This document shows, one piece after another, positions 15,530-24,213 of a DNA stretch of 49,757 nucleotides (position 1 is its first letter; the number at the start of each line of letters is the position of its first letter). The DNA is from Stutzerimonas stutzeri (GTDB lineage Bacteria > Pseudomonadota > Gammaproteobacteria > Pseudomonadales > Pseudomonadaceae), in the NCBI RefSeq assembly GCF_000935215.1, contig NZ_JXXD01000024.1:1-49757 (forward strand), given 5' to 3'. A model generated the notes under the pieces. It saw only the letters and a list, made by a program, of their open reading frames with translations, had not been told where the DNA came from and did no database searches. The translations under genes were made by a program, and so were the position numbers.

Positions 15530-16348
15530 ATGAGCGAGTCGACCCAGCAAGACCTCGATATCGATGCCCGCTACGCCTGTGCCAAGAGCCTCGCGCTGGA
15601 AGCCGCGCAGCTGGGCATGGATTTCTATCGGCAACGCGAGACGCTGGATGTCGAGCACAAGGGCAACGACCGGCAGGATGTGGTCAGCATCGCCGACAAA
15701 AACATCGAAGACTTCATTCGCGCACGCCTGGCCGAGCGCTTCCCGCAGGACGGCTTTCTTGGCGAGGAAAGCGGCTCGGCCGACCTCAAGGCCCGCTGCG
15801 TGTGGGTGATCGATCCCATCGACGGCACCGCCTGTTTCGTCAACGGTCTGCACAACTGGTGCGTTTCCATCGGGCTGCTGATCGACGGGGAACCCCACAT
15901 CGGCGCGATCGCCGACCCCAACCATGACGAACTCTTCCATGGCTGTCTCGGCCGCGGCGCCTATGTCAACGAGACGCCCATCACGGCCAGCGCCGCCAGC
16001 CATGTGCGTGATGGCCTGACCGGCGCGGGCACCTTTCATCCGCGCGGCAAGGAGCATTTCATTCCGTTTCTGGAAAAGCTGCTGGCCGAAGGCGGCATGT
16101 TCATCCGCAATGGCTCCGGCGCGCTGATGACGGCTTACGTCGCCGCAGGGCGACTGATCGGTTACTACGAGACCGAACTCAAGAGCTGGGATTGCCTGGC
16201 CGGGCTGGTGCTGGTGGCCGAGGCGGGCGGGCTGCGCAACGATTTCTTCCGCAACGATGGGCTGCTCAGGGGTAACCCCTATCTGGTGGCGGCGCCCGGC
16301 GTGTATCGACAGCTGGCCGAGCTGATCGGCCCTTCGCTGGATGGCTGA
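15530..16348 (+). CDS. inositol monophosphatase family protein
   Basis: A 272-residue enzyme of the lithium-sensitive, magnesium-dependent phosphatase superfamily. Metal ligands are visible in GEES (E79-E80 region), DPIDGT (D95, D98) and SWDCLAG near residue 216. Family members dephosphorylate inositol phosphate, histidinol phosphate, fructose bisphosphate or 3'-phosphoadenosine compounds; DPIDGTACFVNG does not settle which. The start at 15530 has CAGGAACC upstream. It stands alone, so context gives no pathway. Confidence 0.88.
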   Translation: MSESTQQDLDIDARYACAKSLALEAAQLGMDFYRQRETLDVEHKGNDRQDVVSIADKNIEDFIRARLAERFPQDGFLGEESGSADLKARCVWVIDPIDGTACFVNGLHNWCVSIGLLIDGEPHIGAIADPNHDELFHGCLGRGAYVNETPITASAASHVRDGLTGAGTFHPRGKEHFIPFLEKLLAEGGMFIRNGSGALMTAYVAAGRLIGYYETELKSWDCLAGLVLVAEAGGLRNDFFRNDGLLRGNPYLVAAPGVYRQLAELIGPSLDG

Positions 16349-16536
16349 GGCGTTGTGCGTTCGTCAGTCAACCGTGCACTGCCAGGCCCGAGTCGGGCAG
16401 CCTGTGCTATACCGTTCTGACGCGCTGGGGCCGGCGAAACGGCCCTGTTCATCAGGGGGGGAACAATCGGCGGCCCATCAGCCTGAGCCAACCTGCGTGA
16501 TCTGATGGCTGCCCGAATAGAAGCGAGGTAACGATC

Positions 16537-16797
16537 ATGACCATGATGCAATGCACCCACCGCGACCACCTCATCACCGCCGAGGTGATTGAATATCCCG
16601 GCACCCCGACACCCTGGGCTGGCGGTTGCCGGATTACCGATCCCGCCGGGCACGTGACTCGCCGTATGCCGCTACCGCTCGAGCATGCGTTCATGGACGA
16701 GCTGGAAAAGGCCCAGCGACTGTCCATCGCCCATGGCAAGTGGCTGGTCGATCAGCATCTCGATCACGGCCGCGAGCTGTTCCAGAAGGCCGCCTAG
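16537..16797 (+). CDS. hypothetical protein, 86 residues
   Basis: A small soluble protein beginning MTMMQCTHRDHLITAEVIEY, with GGCRITDPAGH in the middle and a C-terminal helix FMDELEKAQRLSIAHGKWLVD (split here only in description). The start has GCGAGGTAACG upstream. I recall similar short proteins as conserved hypotheticals in pseudomonads. A perfect hairpin follows the stop. Function is unknown. Confidence 0.75.
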   Translation: MTMMQCTHRDHLITAEVIEYPGTPTPWAGGCRITDPAGHVTRRMPLPLEHAFMDELEKAQRLSIAHGKWLVDQHLDHGRELFQKAA

Positions 16798-16817
16798 CAC
16801 TGCTCGAAGCGTCTTTT

Positions 16818-16848
16818 CATGCGTCGGATGTCCATCGTCCGACGCATG
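16818..16848. terminator. 11-bp stem-loop
   Basis: CATGCGTCGGA (16818-16828) pairs perfectly with TCCGACGCATG (16838-16848) around a 9-base loop, 20 bases past the stop of the 86-residue gene. There is no T-run after the stem, so it may be an imperfect terminator or an RNA-stabilising structure. Confidence 0.55.
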
Positions 16849-17042
16849 CCTTGAGCGCGCCGAGTGAGCGTGCGGTTCTTCGTTCCTGCACACACAATTA
16901 GCTTCGCAGTTGCCAGCGCACGAATCTGTACCGTTTGCGGCAGGAACGCCGGCGAACCGGCTAAGTTTCGGATAGCAAAGCGAAAAGTTCTGACGGGCAG
17001 GACTGCGTCGGCGGCATTTTGCCCGTTGCTTAATAAGTGAAA

Positions 17043-17080
17043 CGGTGGCATAGCTATCACCAAGCCACCGGAGACGGTGG
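17043..17080 (+). promoter_or_regulatory. mutually exclusive leader hairpins before hpf-like gene
   Basis: CCACCG (17065-17070) can pair with CGGTGG downstream (17075-17080) around a GAGA tetraloop, or with another CGGTGG upstream (17043-17048). The two folds exclude each other. The downstream hairpin ends about 15 bases before the AAGGAC ribosome-binding site. Confidence 0.4.
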
Positions 17081-17108
17081 TGCTCATAAGCGGAAGTAAG
17101 GACGACTT

Positions 17109-17522
17109 ATGCAAATCCAGGTTCACAGCGATAACCACATCGAAGGCAGTGCCCGTCTGGCTGATTGGGTCAGTGCCAGTGTCGCAAGCAGGCTGGACCG
17201 GTTCGACGACGAGCTGACGCGCGTCGTCGTGCACCTCAACGACGAAAACGGTGACAAGGCCGGCGCCCATGACAAGCGCTGCCAGATCGAAGCGCGACCG
17301 AAGGGGCTGCAGCCGATCTCCGTCACCCACAAGGCCGAATCGCTGGAGTTGGCGATCGACGGCGCGGTGGACAAGCTGAACAATGCGCTCGCTCACCAGT
17401 TCGGCAAGTTGCGTAGCAAGCGCTCCGGAGCCCAGCCGCAGATGATCGATGGCGCGGTGGCCGAGCGTGACGCGCTCTTGGAGGAAGATTTCCTCGCGGA
17501 CGAGCAGGTCCGCAATTCATAA
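17109..17522 (+). CDS. ribosome hibernation factor (HPF/RaiA family)
   Basis: A 137-residue protein of the HPF/YfiA (S30AE) family. It starts MQIQVHSDNHIEGSARLADW and has the RFDDELTRVVVHLNDENGDKAG and CQIEARPKGLQPISV strands, then the ESLELAIDGAVDKL helix. Such proteins bind the 30S decoding centre in stationary phase and block translation. It lacks the long C-terminal dimerisation domain of long HPF. It is not beside rpoN, where the classical hpf sits in many proteobacteria, so it may be a second paralogue. A strong terminator follows. Confidence 0.88.
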   Translation: MQIQVHSDNHIEGSARLADWVSASVASRLDRFDDELTRVVVHLNDENGDKAGAHDKRCQIEARPKGLQPISVTHKAESLELAIDGAVDKLNNALAHQFGKLRSKRSGAQPQMIDGAVAERDALLEEDFLADEQVRNS

Positions 17523-17531
17523 GCCGTAAGC

Positions 17532-17555
17532 AAGGGCCTTCCTCGGAAGGCCCTT
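17532..17555. terminator. strong bidirectional terminator
   Basis: AAGGGCCTTCC and GGAAGGCCCTT form a perfect 11-bp stem with a 2-base nominal loop, located between the convergent hpf-like and second DUF3597 genes. Confidence 0.8.
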
Positions 17556-17562
17556 CACACAT

Positions 17563-18024
17563 CTAGTGCAGCAATTCCGGCGGAATCCTGCCGCCATTTT
17601 CGGCAAGCTTCTTCATCACCGTCCGGTGCAGCCACATGTTCATCTGCGCCGAGTCCGCCATCTCTGCCGGCGGGCAGCCTAGTTCCGTAGCAAGCTCCCG
17701 GCGTGCTTCCAGGCTGCTGTCCAGCCCGAGCAACTTCAGCAGATCGACGATCGAGGTGCGCCAGTTCAGCGCTTCCGGGTGTGCCGCCGCCTTGGATTCC
17801 AGTTGTGCCACCACATCCACGCCACTCGCCGTGGCTGATGACTGATTCAAGTCCTGGTGCGGCGCGATAGTCGCGTTGTCGGTGGCGGTGGGCCTTTCTC
17901 CCAGCGTGATGCCCTCGGCGCTCGAGCGGGTAGCGTCGGCTGGTGGTGCATCAGCCTTGTGTTGCGCCTCGTTGGAAGCATCACCCAGGCCGAGCTTGGC
18001 CTTGATCGTATCGAAAAGTCCCAT
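17563..18024 (-). CDS. DUF3597 protein, copy 2
   Basis: A 153-residue paralogue of the protein at 14747-15142. It begins MGLFDTIKAKLGLGDA, has a longer low-complexity linker (about 17-72), and ends in LNWRTSIVDLLKLLGLDSSL, ELATELGCPPAEM and DSAQMNMWLHR. The conserved C-terminal domain is almost the same as in copy 1 while the linkers have diverged, pointing to a fairly old duplication. Function is unknown. Confidence 0.88.
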   Translation of the reverse strand: MGLFDTIKAKLGLGDASNEAQHKADAPPADATRSSAEGITLGERPTATDNATIAPHQDLNQSSATASGVDVVAQLESKAAAHPEALNWRTSIVDLLKLLGLDSSLEARRELATELGCPPAEMADSAQMNMWLHRTVMKKLAENGGRIPPELLH

Positions 18025-18121
18025 GTCCGTTCTCCTGACTGTTGATGTCCATATTCGACAGCAGCCCAGGACAGACCATTCGCTCCCGCAGGTCGGGTAA
18101 TTGTCGGCCTGGCGTGGCCCC

Positions 18122-18490
18122 TCAGCCGTGCTCCAGCCAGGCGCTGGCTTCGGCTTCCTGGTGCAGGTCGAAGGCCTTGATGGTCAGCCCGGGGATCAGC
18201 GCGCCTTCCACCTCACTGGCCTTGCGCAGCCATTCCTTGCCGGCGACCACCGCGCAGCGGTCGAAACGGCGTATGAAGCGAAACAGGTGCGGAAGCCGTG
18301 ACAGCTCCACGCCGACGGCGCCGAGCGTAGGCAGGTCGAAGTCGCCGATGCGATAGAGCATGCGGCCATGGCTGATGCCTTCGGATTTGAACAGCAGGTC
18401 ATCCAGCGCAGCGCGCATGGCCTGACTGTCCAATTTGCCGGAGAAGTCGATATCGATGCGGTTTTCGCCTCGGCGCGATACGTGAAACAT
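18122..18490 (-). CDS. SpoIIAA/STAS-like protein
   Basis: A 122-residue single-domain protein with an N-terminal RIDIDFSGKLDSQAMRAAL and the GRMLYRIGDFDLPT strand, a pattern of the SpoIIAA-like (STAS-related) family seen in many environmental bacteria. Function is unknown; some members are thought to bind lipids or nucleotides. It lies upstream of, and divergent from, the chemoreceptor gene. Confidence 0.75.
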   Translation of the reverse strand: MFHVSRRGENRIDIDFSGKLDSQAMRAALDDLLFKSEGISHGRMLYRIGDFDLPTLGAVGVELSRLPHLFRFIRRFDRCAVVAGKEWLRKASEVEGALIPGLTIKAFDLHQEAEASAWLEHG

Positions 18491-18786
18491 GCGCAGACCC
18501 TCGTTTGTTCGGTGTTTTATGCGAGTTGCCCCGCGTTACCTGACCATAGACGTTGCGTCGTGACCGAGCCAAAAAAACAGGTGCGCAAGTGCCGTTTCGT
18601 TGATCTGCGTCAGTGCGTGGGGCTGCGTTGCGTGAGCGCCAAAAAAGGCGCGCAAAGCCAGCAATGGCGAGGCTTGCAGATAGTTGATAAACGGTATCAA
18701 GTTGCCCCTGGCGCCGCCGAGAACAGTGTTAGCTGCGACGCCATTCGACGCTGGCATCGCTTTCTCTCCCTGTAGCGGATACCCCC
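18491..18786 (+). other. chemoreceptor leader region
   Basis: No gene is supported in this 296-base gap. It contains a GCGCC-AAAAAA-GGCGC hairpin near 18640 and, closer to the chemoreceptor, a perfect TTGATA-N5-TATCAA palindrome, listed separately. Confidence 0.45.
18684..18700. promoter_or_regulatory. TTGATA-N5-TATCAA palindrome
   Basis: A perfect 6-bp inverted repeat with a 5-base centre, 86 bases before the chemoreceptor start. The half-sites contain TTGAT/ATCAA of Anr/FNR boxes, but the spacing is seven instead of four bases, so a different regulator is more likely. Confidence 0.4.
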
Positions 18787-20382
18787 ATGACCAGCACCTT
18801 GGCGAACGTCATTCAGTCCCTTTTGCGCGGACTGGGTCTGCGCACCATCAACCATCAGTTCTTCTTCTCCTACAGCCTGATCTTCCTGTGTGCGGCCCTG
18901 ACCGCTGCTGTGCTGTTCATGTCCGCCAAGGACGCCAGCCAGATCGACATGGCCGGAGCCCAGCGCATGCTCAGCCAGAAGATGATGAAGGAAGCGCTGC
19001 TGGCGGCGCAGGGCGTCGGTGACAAGACCGCCGTCGACAAGACCATCCAACGCTTCGAGCAGTCGCATCGGCTGCTGCTCAACGGCGACCGCGCCCAGGG
19101 CATCGCACCGGTGGAGCTGACCAGTGCACAACCGCACCTGCAGCGCGTCGATCAGATCTGGCAGCGTTATCGGCCCGCCGTACAGGCACTGGCCGCAGGT
19201 CAGAGCGCTGACGTGAACGCCATTGCCACCGACTCAAACGACATCCTTGCCGCTTCCAACGAAGTGGTGCTGCTGATTTCCGCTGAAGCCAACCGCAGCG
19301 CGTCGCAGCAGCTCTGGGTCGCCCTGGGTTCGACCCTGTGCATCCTGCTGATGGTCGTGCTGGGACGGATCGCTGGGATGAACTGGCTGATGCTGCAGAT
19401 CGACGAGCTGCGGGGGCGTCTGGAGCGGGTCAGCCAGGGCGACTTTTCCGCGCCGCTGCAGGTGCGGCACGCCGATGACGAGATGGGCATGATCACCCTG
19501 GCGTACAACCGCCTGCTGGGGCAGGTTGGAGAGATGATCCGCGGTGTGCGTCTGGCCGCTGACGAAGCCGATGGCCAATGCGTGCGCATGGCGAATCTGG
19601 CCGGGGACAGCGCGCGCAACGTCGAGGGGCAGCAAGCCGAGATCGATCAGGTCGCCACCGCCATGAACGAAATGCTCGCCACCTCCCAGGAAGTCGCGCG
19701 CAGCACGGTCGAGGCCGCCAATGCCGCAGATGTCGCTGAGCAGGAGACCAACTCTGGCAGCGCGGTGATGAATGAGTCGGTCGGCGCCATCCGCACCTTG
19801 AGCGGTCATGTCGACAGCCTGTCCGATGTGATGCAGCAGCTGGTGCAGGACAGTCACGAGATCGGCAAGGTGCTGAACGTGATCAGCGGGATCGCCGAAC
19901 AGACCAACCTGCTGGCGCTGAATGCGGCCATCGAGGCGGCGCGTGCTGGCGAGCAGGGCCGCGGTTTTGCGGTGGTTGCCGACGAAGTCCGTAGCCTGGC
20001 CAGCCGCACGCAGAGCTCGGCCAAGGAGGTAAGCGTGCTGGTCGAGCGCTTGCAGAGCCAGGCCACCCGCGCGGGTACGGCCATGGATGCGTCGCGTCAG
20101 AGCAGCTCGGTGACGCTCACCCAGATCGAAGCGGCGCAGCATGCGCTGGGGCAGATCGTCGGCGCGGTGCAGACCATCCGCGGCATGACCAATCAGATCG
20201 CCACGGCGGCCGAGGAGCAGTCGCAGGTGGCCGAGGACATGAACCAGTCGCTGACGCGCATCGCTCAGGTCGCCGATCAGGCTGCCGGGGTTACCCACGA
20301 CACGGCTGCGTCGGGCAATACCATCATGCAGAGCATGAAAGGCCTCAAGGCACTGACCGGGCGTTTCCGTCTCGAGGCGTGA
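18787..20382 (+). CDS. methyl-accepting chemotaxis protein, PilJ-type sensor
   Basis: A 531-residue chemoreceptor. Transmembrane segments at about 24-45 and 177-196 enclose a periplasmic PilJ-type (NarX-like) domain of about 130 residues that begins [19 protein letters not shown], the motif that binds nitrate in NarX and in the P. aeruginosa receptor McpN. A HAMP domain follows, and then the cytoplasmic signalling hairpin with [20 protein letters not shown] and [15 protein letters not shown]. Its overall length and layout fit McpN, so nitrate chemotaxis is the best guess. It has no cheR-binding pentapeptide at its end. Single gene. Confidence 0.9.
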   Translation: MTSTLANVIQSLLRGLGLRTINHQFFFSYSLIFLCAALTAAVLFMSAKDASQIDMAGAQRMLSQKMMKEALLAAQGVGDKTAVDKTIQRFEQSHRLLLNGDRAQGIAPVELTSAQPHLQRVDQIWQRYRPAVQALAAGQSADVNAIATDSNDILAASNEVVLLISAEANRSASQQLWVALGSTLCILLMVVLGRIAGMNWLMLQIDELRGRLERVSQGDFSAPLQVRHADDEMGMITLAYNRLLGQVGEMIRGVRLAADEADGQCVRMANLAGDSARNVEGQQAEIDQVATAMNEMLATSQEVARSTVEAANAADVAEQETNSGSAVMNESVGAIRTLSGHVDSLSDVMQQLVQDSHEIGKVLNVISGIAEQTNLLALNAAIEAARAGEQGRGFAVVADEVRSLASRTQSSAKEVSVLVERLQSQATRAGTAMDASRQSSSVTLTQIEAAQHALGQIVGAVQTIRGMTNQIATAAEEQSQVAEDMNQSLTRIAQVADQAAGVTHDTAASGNTIMQSMKGLKALTGRFRLEA

Positions 20383-20446
20383 TCAGGTCGGCGTGAATCG
20401 GGGGAGGGGAATGCTGGCGGAGGGCGCCTGTCCGGCGCTAGGGCAT

Positions 20447-20467
20447 CCCCGCCCATGAGGGGCGGGG
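20447..20467. terminator. hairpin between chemoreceptor and ppiC
   Basis: CCCCGCC (20447-20453) and GGCGGGG (20461-20467) form a 7-bp perfect stem between two convergent genes. There is no T-tract, but position and stability suggest a terminator. Confidence 0.55.
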
Positions 20468-20478
20468 ACTGGGGGTAA

Positions 20479-20760
20479 TCAGTCCTGACGGCTGGTCACT
20501 TCCAGCAGGTGATAGCCGAACTGGGTCTTCACCGGGCCTTGCACCTGATTGAGCGGGGCGCTGAATACGACGGTGTCGAATTCCTTGACCATCTGACCCG
20601 GGCCGAATGAACCCAGGTCGCCGCCCTGACGGCTGGAAGGGCAGCTGGAGTTTTCCTTGGCGACCTCGGCGAAGTCGGCACCGCCTTCGATAGCGGCTTT
20701 CAGTTCGTTGCACTTGGCTTCGGTGGAAACCAGGATGTGGCGGGCGGTAGCGCGTGCCAT
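20479..20760 (-). CDS. ppiC: peptidyl-prolyl isomerase, parvulin type
   Basis: A 93-residue stand-alone parvulin, the same length as E. coli PpiC. It has MARATARHILVSTEAKCNEL at the start, the substrate-pocket GGDLGSFGPGQMVKEFD and the closing TQFGYHLLEV. It catalyses cis-trans isomerisation of prolyl bonds in the cytosol. The start at 20760 has GAGGAGAG upstream. It is divergent from the zapB-like gene. Confidence 0.93.
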   Translation of the reverse strand: MARATARHILVSTEAKCNELKAAIEGGADFAEVAKENSSCPSSRQGGDLGSFGPGQMVKEFDTVVFSAPLNQVQGPVKTQFGYHLLEVTSRQD

Positions 20761-20914
20761 GGGGACTCTCCTCTTCAAATAGGCTGCCGAGGCTACCGCA
20801 AACCGGTGGCATTGGCGACCGGACCGCGTGGCATTGAAGGCTTAATGAAGGCCCCCGGCGGCCTTCCTTTCGGGTACTCTCGCGCGCTTTTTCATCGGAC
20901 CCGGAAAACGCTCC

Positions 20915-21142
20915 ATGCTTGATACCACCCTTGCGCAACTTGAAAACGTCATCAACGATCTGCTGCAACGCAACCAGAACCTGAGCGAGCACTGTGTCTT
21001 GCTCGAGCAGCAGCTGCAGCAGGCGCGTGAGGAAAATGACAATCTGCAACTGGCTGCGCTGGAGCAGGAAGACAGGCAGGGCGCTACCCTGGCGCGGCTG
21101 CAGGCGCTGGTGGAGCGTGCAGCTGGCAGTAGCGCCGCATGA
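20915..21142 (+). CDS. ZapB-like coiled-coil protein (TIGR02449)
   Basis: A 75-residue protein that is nearly all coiled coil: LAQLENVINDLLQRNQNL, then LLEQQLQQAREEN. It belongs to the short family found directly before zapA in pseudomonads (TIGR02449) and is likened to ZapB. Its TGA overlaps the zapA start codon in ATGA, so the two are co-translated and probably act together at the division site. Confidence 0.85.
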   Translation: MLDTTLAQLENVINDLLQRNQNLSEHCVLLEQQLQQAREENDNLQLAALEQEDRQGATLARLQALVERAAGSSAA

Positions 21143-21426
21143 CGGCGGATGGCGTTCAGGTGCTCAGGGTATTCGGCCGCGAATACTCGTTCCGCGCGCC
21201 GCCCAGCCAGGACGCTCTCCTGCAGGAGGCGGCGGCCTTGCTGCAGCAGCATCTGGCCGACAGCCAGCGGCAGTTTCCCAACGCCACGGGCGATAAGCTG
21301 CTGGTGCTCACCGCACTGAATCTCTGCGTGCCGCTGCTGCAACAGAACGAGCAGATGCAGGATGTCGAGCAACGCATCGCCGCCAGCGTCGCCCGTATCA
21401 ATCAGCAGCTCGCGGCGCAGGGCTGA
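21139..21426 (+). CDS. zapA: cell division protein ZapA
   Basis: A 95-residue ZapA with the N-terminal VQVLRVFGREYSFRAPPSQ domain, followed by the helix with FPNATGDKLLVLTALNLC and a C-terminal coiled coil EQRIAASVARINQQL. ZapA cross-links FtsZ filaments and stabilises the division ring. In P. aeruginosa the gene is followed by 6S RNA and ygfA; here it ends nine bases from glpD on the other strand, so that arrangement is missing. Confidence 0.88.
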   Translation: MTADGVQVLRVFGREYSFRAPPSQDALLQEAAALLQQHLADSQRQFPNATGDKLLVLTALNLCVPLLQQNEQMQDVEQRIAASVARINQQLAAQG

Positions 21427-21435
21427 GCGGCTGCC

Positions 21436-22971
21436 TCAGGCTGCGTCGCTGCTGCGCGTGGTTTCGCTGACCGGGCGCTCTGTCAGATAACGCTGCAGGC
21501 GAGCCTTTTCCGGCTCGCTGAAGGCCAGCCCGAGTTTGGTGCGGCGCCAGAGGATGTCATCCACCTGGGTTGCCCACTCTTCGCGCCGCAGGTAGTCGAC
21601 TTCCTGCGCATACAGCTGCTGGCCGAGGTCTTCGCCCAGTGCATCGAGCGAGCGCGCTTCGCCTAGCATGCGCCATACCCGATTGCCGTAGAGGGTTGCC
21701 CAGCGCTTGGCCAGCGGCAGTTTCAGCCCCTGTACCTTGGCCACCAGCTCTTCGGTGAGTGCATCGGCCGTGCTCATGCCTTCACCGCCAGGCAGTGCCG
21801 CTAGCGCCGTCCAGCTTTCACCCATAGCCGGGAAGAACGGCTTGAGCTGCGCCATCGCCGACTCGGCGAGCTTGCGATAGGTGGTCAGCTTGCCGCCAAA
21901 CACCGAAAGCAGCGGTGCCTGCTTTTCTTCCGCCGCCAACGACAAGGTGTAGTCGCGGGTGACGGCAGAGGGGTTATCCGATTCGTCGTCGCACAGCGGC
22001 CGGACCCCGGCGAAGGTATGCACGATGTCCCTGGGTTCGAGTTGCTTGCGAAAGTGCGTATTGGCCACGCCCAGTACGTAGGCGATTTCTTCCTCGCTGA
22101 TGCGCACCTTGGCCGGATCGCCGCGATATTCGCGGTCGGTGGTGCCGATCATGGTGTAGCGATCCAGGTAAGGAATGGCGAAGACGATACGCCGATCCTC
22201 GTTCTGCATGATGTAGGCCTGCTCACCTTCATACAGCTTGGGCACGATGATGTGGCTGCCCTGAATCAGGCGGATGCCGTACGGCGAGCGCTGTTGCAGG
22301 TTTTCGCCGATGAACTGGGCGACCCAGGGACCGGCCGCATTGACCAGTGCCTTGGCGCGCAAGGAAAAGCGGCTGCCATCCTCGCGCTGCAGTTCGACAT
22401 GCCAGATACCACCCGCACGCTTGGCGCTCAGGCATTGGGTGCGGGTGTGGATATGCGCACCTTTCTCCCGCGCCGCCATGGCGTTGAGTACCACAAGCCG
22501 CGCATCGTCGACCCAGCAATCGGAGTATTCGAAGCCACGGGTGATGGCCGGCTTCAGCGGGCTTTCCTTGCCAAAGCGCAAGCCCCGCGATGCCGGCAGC
22601 TTCTTGCGCATGCCCAGGTTGTCGTAGAGGAACAGGCCGGCGCGAATCATCCAGGCTGGACGCAGGTGCGGCCGGTGAGGCAGTACGAAGCGCATCGGCT
22701 TGACGATATGCGGTGCCTTGGCGAGCAGCACTTCGCGCTCGGCCAGCGCTTCGCGGACGAGGCGGAACTCGTAGTGCTCCAGATAGCGCAGCCCGCCATG
22801 GATGAGCTTGCTGCTGGCCGATGACGTATGGCTGGCGAGATCGTCGCGTTCACAAAGGAACACCGATAGCCCGCGACCAGCTGCATCGGCAGCAATGCCG
22901 ACACCATTGATACCGCCGCCGATTACGGCGACGTCATAAAGCTCGGAGACGGGCTGAGCGGAATGGGGCAC
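21436..22971 (-). CDS. glpD: aerobic glycerol-3-phosphate dehydrogenase
   Basis: A 511-residue flavoprotein. The FAD-binding motif is VAVIGGGINGVGIAADAAGR (about 14-33), followed by SSASSKLIHGGLRYLE, and the C-terminal domain carries VFGGKLTTYRKLAE. It oxidises sn-glycerol 3-phosphate to dihydroxyacetone phosphate at the inner membrane and passes electrons to quinone. It is the last gene of the glp cluster and has its own promoter region with a GlpR-type palindrome at 22999-23014. Confidence 0.96.
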   Translation of the reverse strand: MPHSAQPVSELYDVAVIGGGINGVGIAADAAGRGLSVFLCERDDLASHTSSASSKLIHGGLRYLEHYEFRLVREALAEREVLLAKAPHIVKPMRFVLPHRPHLRPAWMIRAGLFLYDNLGMRKKLPASRGLRFGKESPLKPAITRGFEYSDCWVDDARLVVLNAMAAREKGAHIHTRTQCLSAKRAGGIWHVELQREDGSRFSLRAKALVNAAGPWVAQFIGENLQQRSPYGIRLIQGSHIIVPKLYEGEQAYIMQNEDRRIVFAIPYLDRYTMIGTTDREYRGDPAKVRISEEEIAYVLGVANTHFRKQLEPRDIVHTFAGVRPLCDDESDNPSAVTRDYTLSLAAEEKQAPLLSVFGGKLTTYRKLAESAMAQLKPFFPAMGESWTALAALPGGEGMSTADALTEELVAKVQGLKLPLAKRWATLYGNRVWRMLGEARSLDALGEDLGQQLYAQEVDYLRREEWATQVDDILWRRTKLGLAFSEPEKARLQRYLTERPVSETTRSSDAA

Positions 22972-23369
22972 GGGCTTCTCCTCGAAAACGAAAGATCATG
23001 TTCGGTTTTGAACATGCTATTCGTAAAAGAATCCGTATGAAAGTAAAAATGTTCGAAATAGATTAAAAGGAAAATATTCGAAAACTACAGATGGGGATAT
23101 CCACTGTTGAGCACAGCCGAGCGCCCGCTTATATCGGCATCCGCATGCATCTTGTAGTGGTTGCCCATGCTGGGGCGACGCCCTCGAGCACCTGGCTACG
23201 CCGCGGCGCGGCGTGTCGTAAGGCAGCGCTCTCCGCGGACTATGGGAGCGCTCAGTCAGTAGATGCTGCGTGTTGGCTGTTTGTTGGCTGGCTGCGATTC
23301 GCGGCCGAGACCGCTGCTACAGGTTCAGCGTCGCCGGGTGGAAAGCTGACCACGAGGGAGGCGGTCCGC
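22972..23369 (-). other. glpD promoter region and glpR tail
   Basis: This 398-base gap contains the AT-rich glpD promoter (about 22980-23090), with a GlpR palindrome and two direct TTCGAAA-type copies (ATGTTCGAAAT near 23050 and ATATTCGAAAA near 23075). The remaining 280 bases up to the glpR stop show no supported gene. Confidence 0.55.
22999..23014. promoter_or_regulatory. GlpR-type operator, glpD
   Basis: TGTTCG-GTTT-TGAACA is a near-perfect palindrome of the TGTTCG-N4-CGAACA form (one mismatch), 28 bases before the glpD start. The same form occurs before glpR and glpF. Confidence 0.65.
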
Positions 23370-24128
23370 CTACTCGGCGATTTCCAGCTGCACTTTGTGG
23401 CGGGCCAGCAGCTCGGCGAACACCTCCGACGGTGCCGAGTCGGTGAACAGGCAGTCGATCTGTTCCAGCGAGCCCAGGCGCGTCATGGCGCTGCGGCCGA
23501 ATTTGCTGGAGTCCGCGGCGAGGAAGACCTTGCGCGAGTTATGGATGATCGCCTGGGAGACGCGCACTTCCTGATAATCGAAGTCGAGCAGGGTGCCGTC
23601 CTCGTCGATGCCGCTGATGCCGATCAGGGCGAAATCGACCTTGAACTGGCTGATGAAATCGGCGGTGGCCTGGCCCACCACGCCGCCGTCGCTGCGCACG
23701 TTGCCGCCGGCGATCAGCACATCGAAGTCTTCCTTGGTGCTGAGAATGCTCGCCACGTGCAGATCATTGGTGATGATCTTCAGGTCACGGTGGTTGAGCA
23801 GGGCGCGGGCGATCGCCTCGGTGGTGGTGCCGATATTGATGAACAGCGAAGCCTGGTCGGGGATGCGCGCGGCCATGGCGGCAGCGATACGCAGTTTCTC
23901 GTCGCGCATCTGGTGCGCGCGCTGGCTGTAGGCGGTGTTCTGCACGCTGGAATCGTAGGCCGCGCCGCCGTGGTAGCGCCGCAGCAGGCCGGCGTCGCCG
24001 AGCTGGTTGATGTCGCGGCGGATGGTTTGCGGCGTGACGGCGAAGTGCCGTGCCAGCTCGTCGATGCTCACGTAGCCGCGCTCGCGCACGAGTTCCAGAA
24101 TGTTCTGCTGTCGGGGCGCCAGGCTCAT
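23370..24128 (-). CDS. glpR: glycerol regulon repressor
   Basis: A 252-residue DeoR-family repressor. The N-terminal helix-turn-helix reads [20 protein letters not shown] with the [20 protein letters not shown] wing, and the C-terminal sugar-phosphate domain has [13 protein letters not shown] and the [15 protein letters not shown] region. GlpR represses glp genes until glycerol 3-phosphate binds. The start at 24128 is chosen from AAGGAAG upstream and family length. The gene lies between glpK and glpD and has an operator-like palindrome in its own leader. Confidence 0.95.
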   Translation of the reverse strand: MSLAPRQQNILELVRERGYVSIDELARHFAVTPQTIRRDINQLGDAGLLRRYHGGAAYDSSVQNTAYSQRAHQMRDEKLRIAAAMAARIPDQASLFINIGTTTEAIARALLNHRDLKIITNDLHVASILSTKEDFDVLIAGGNVRSDGGVVGQATADFISQFKVDFALIGISGIDEDGTLLDFDYQEVRVSQAIIHNSRKVFLAADSSKFGRSAMTRLGSLEQIDCLFTDSAPSEVFAELLARHKVQLEIAE

Positions 24129-24194
24129 GAGGCTTCCTTGTTCGCTGTTGTGCGGGAAGCATGCCGTAGTCTGGCGTTCGATTAAAGCGCTGCC

Positions 24195-24210
24195 TGTTCG
24201 AATTCGCACA
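24195..24210. promoter_or_regulatory. GlpR-type operator, glpR
   Basis: TGTTCG-AATT-CGCACA fits TGTTCG-N4-CGAACA with one mismatch, 67 bases before the glpR start. It suggests autoregulation. Confidence 0.55.
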
Positions 24211-24213
24211 TGC

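Larger units (their letters stand above)
16798..17108 (+). other. 311-base gap: hpf-like gene leader
   Basis: No gene is supported here. The stretch holds a stem-loop after the 86-residue gene and, nearer its 3' end, two alternative hairpins directly upstream of the ribosome-hibernation gene. Both are listed separately. Confidence 0.5.

Noticed and set aside
21427-21435. 6S RNA after zapA
   Set aside because: Only nine bases separate zapA from the glpD stop codon, so there is no space for the RNA found there in P. aeruginosa.
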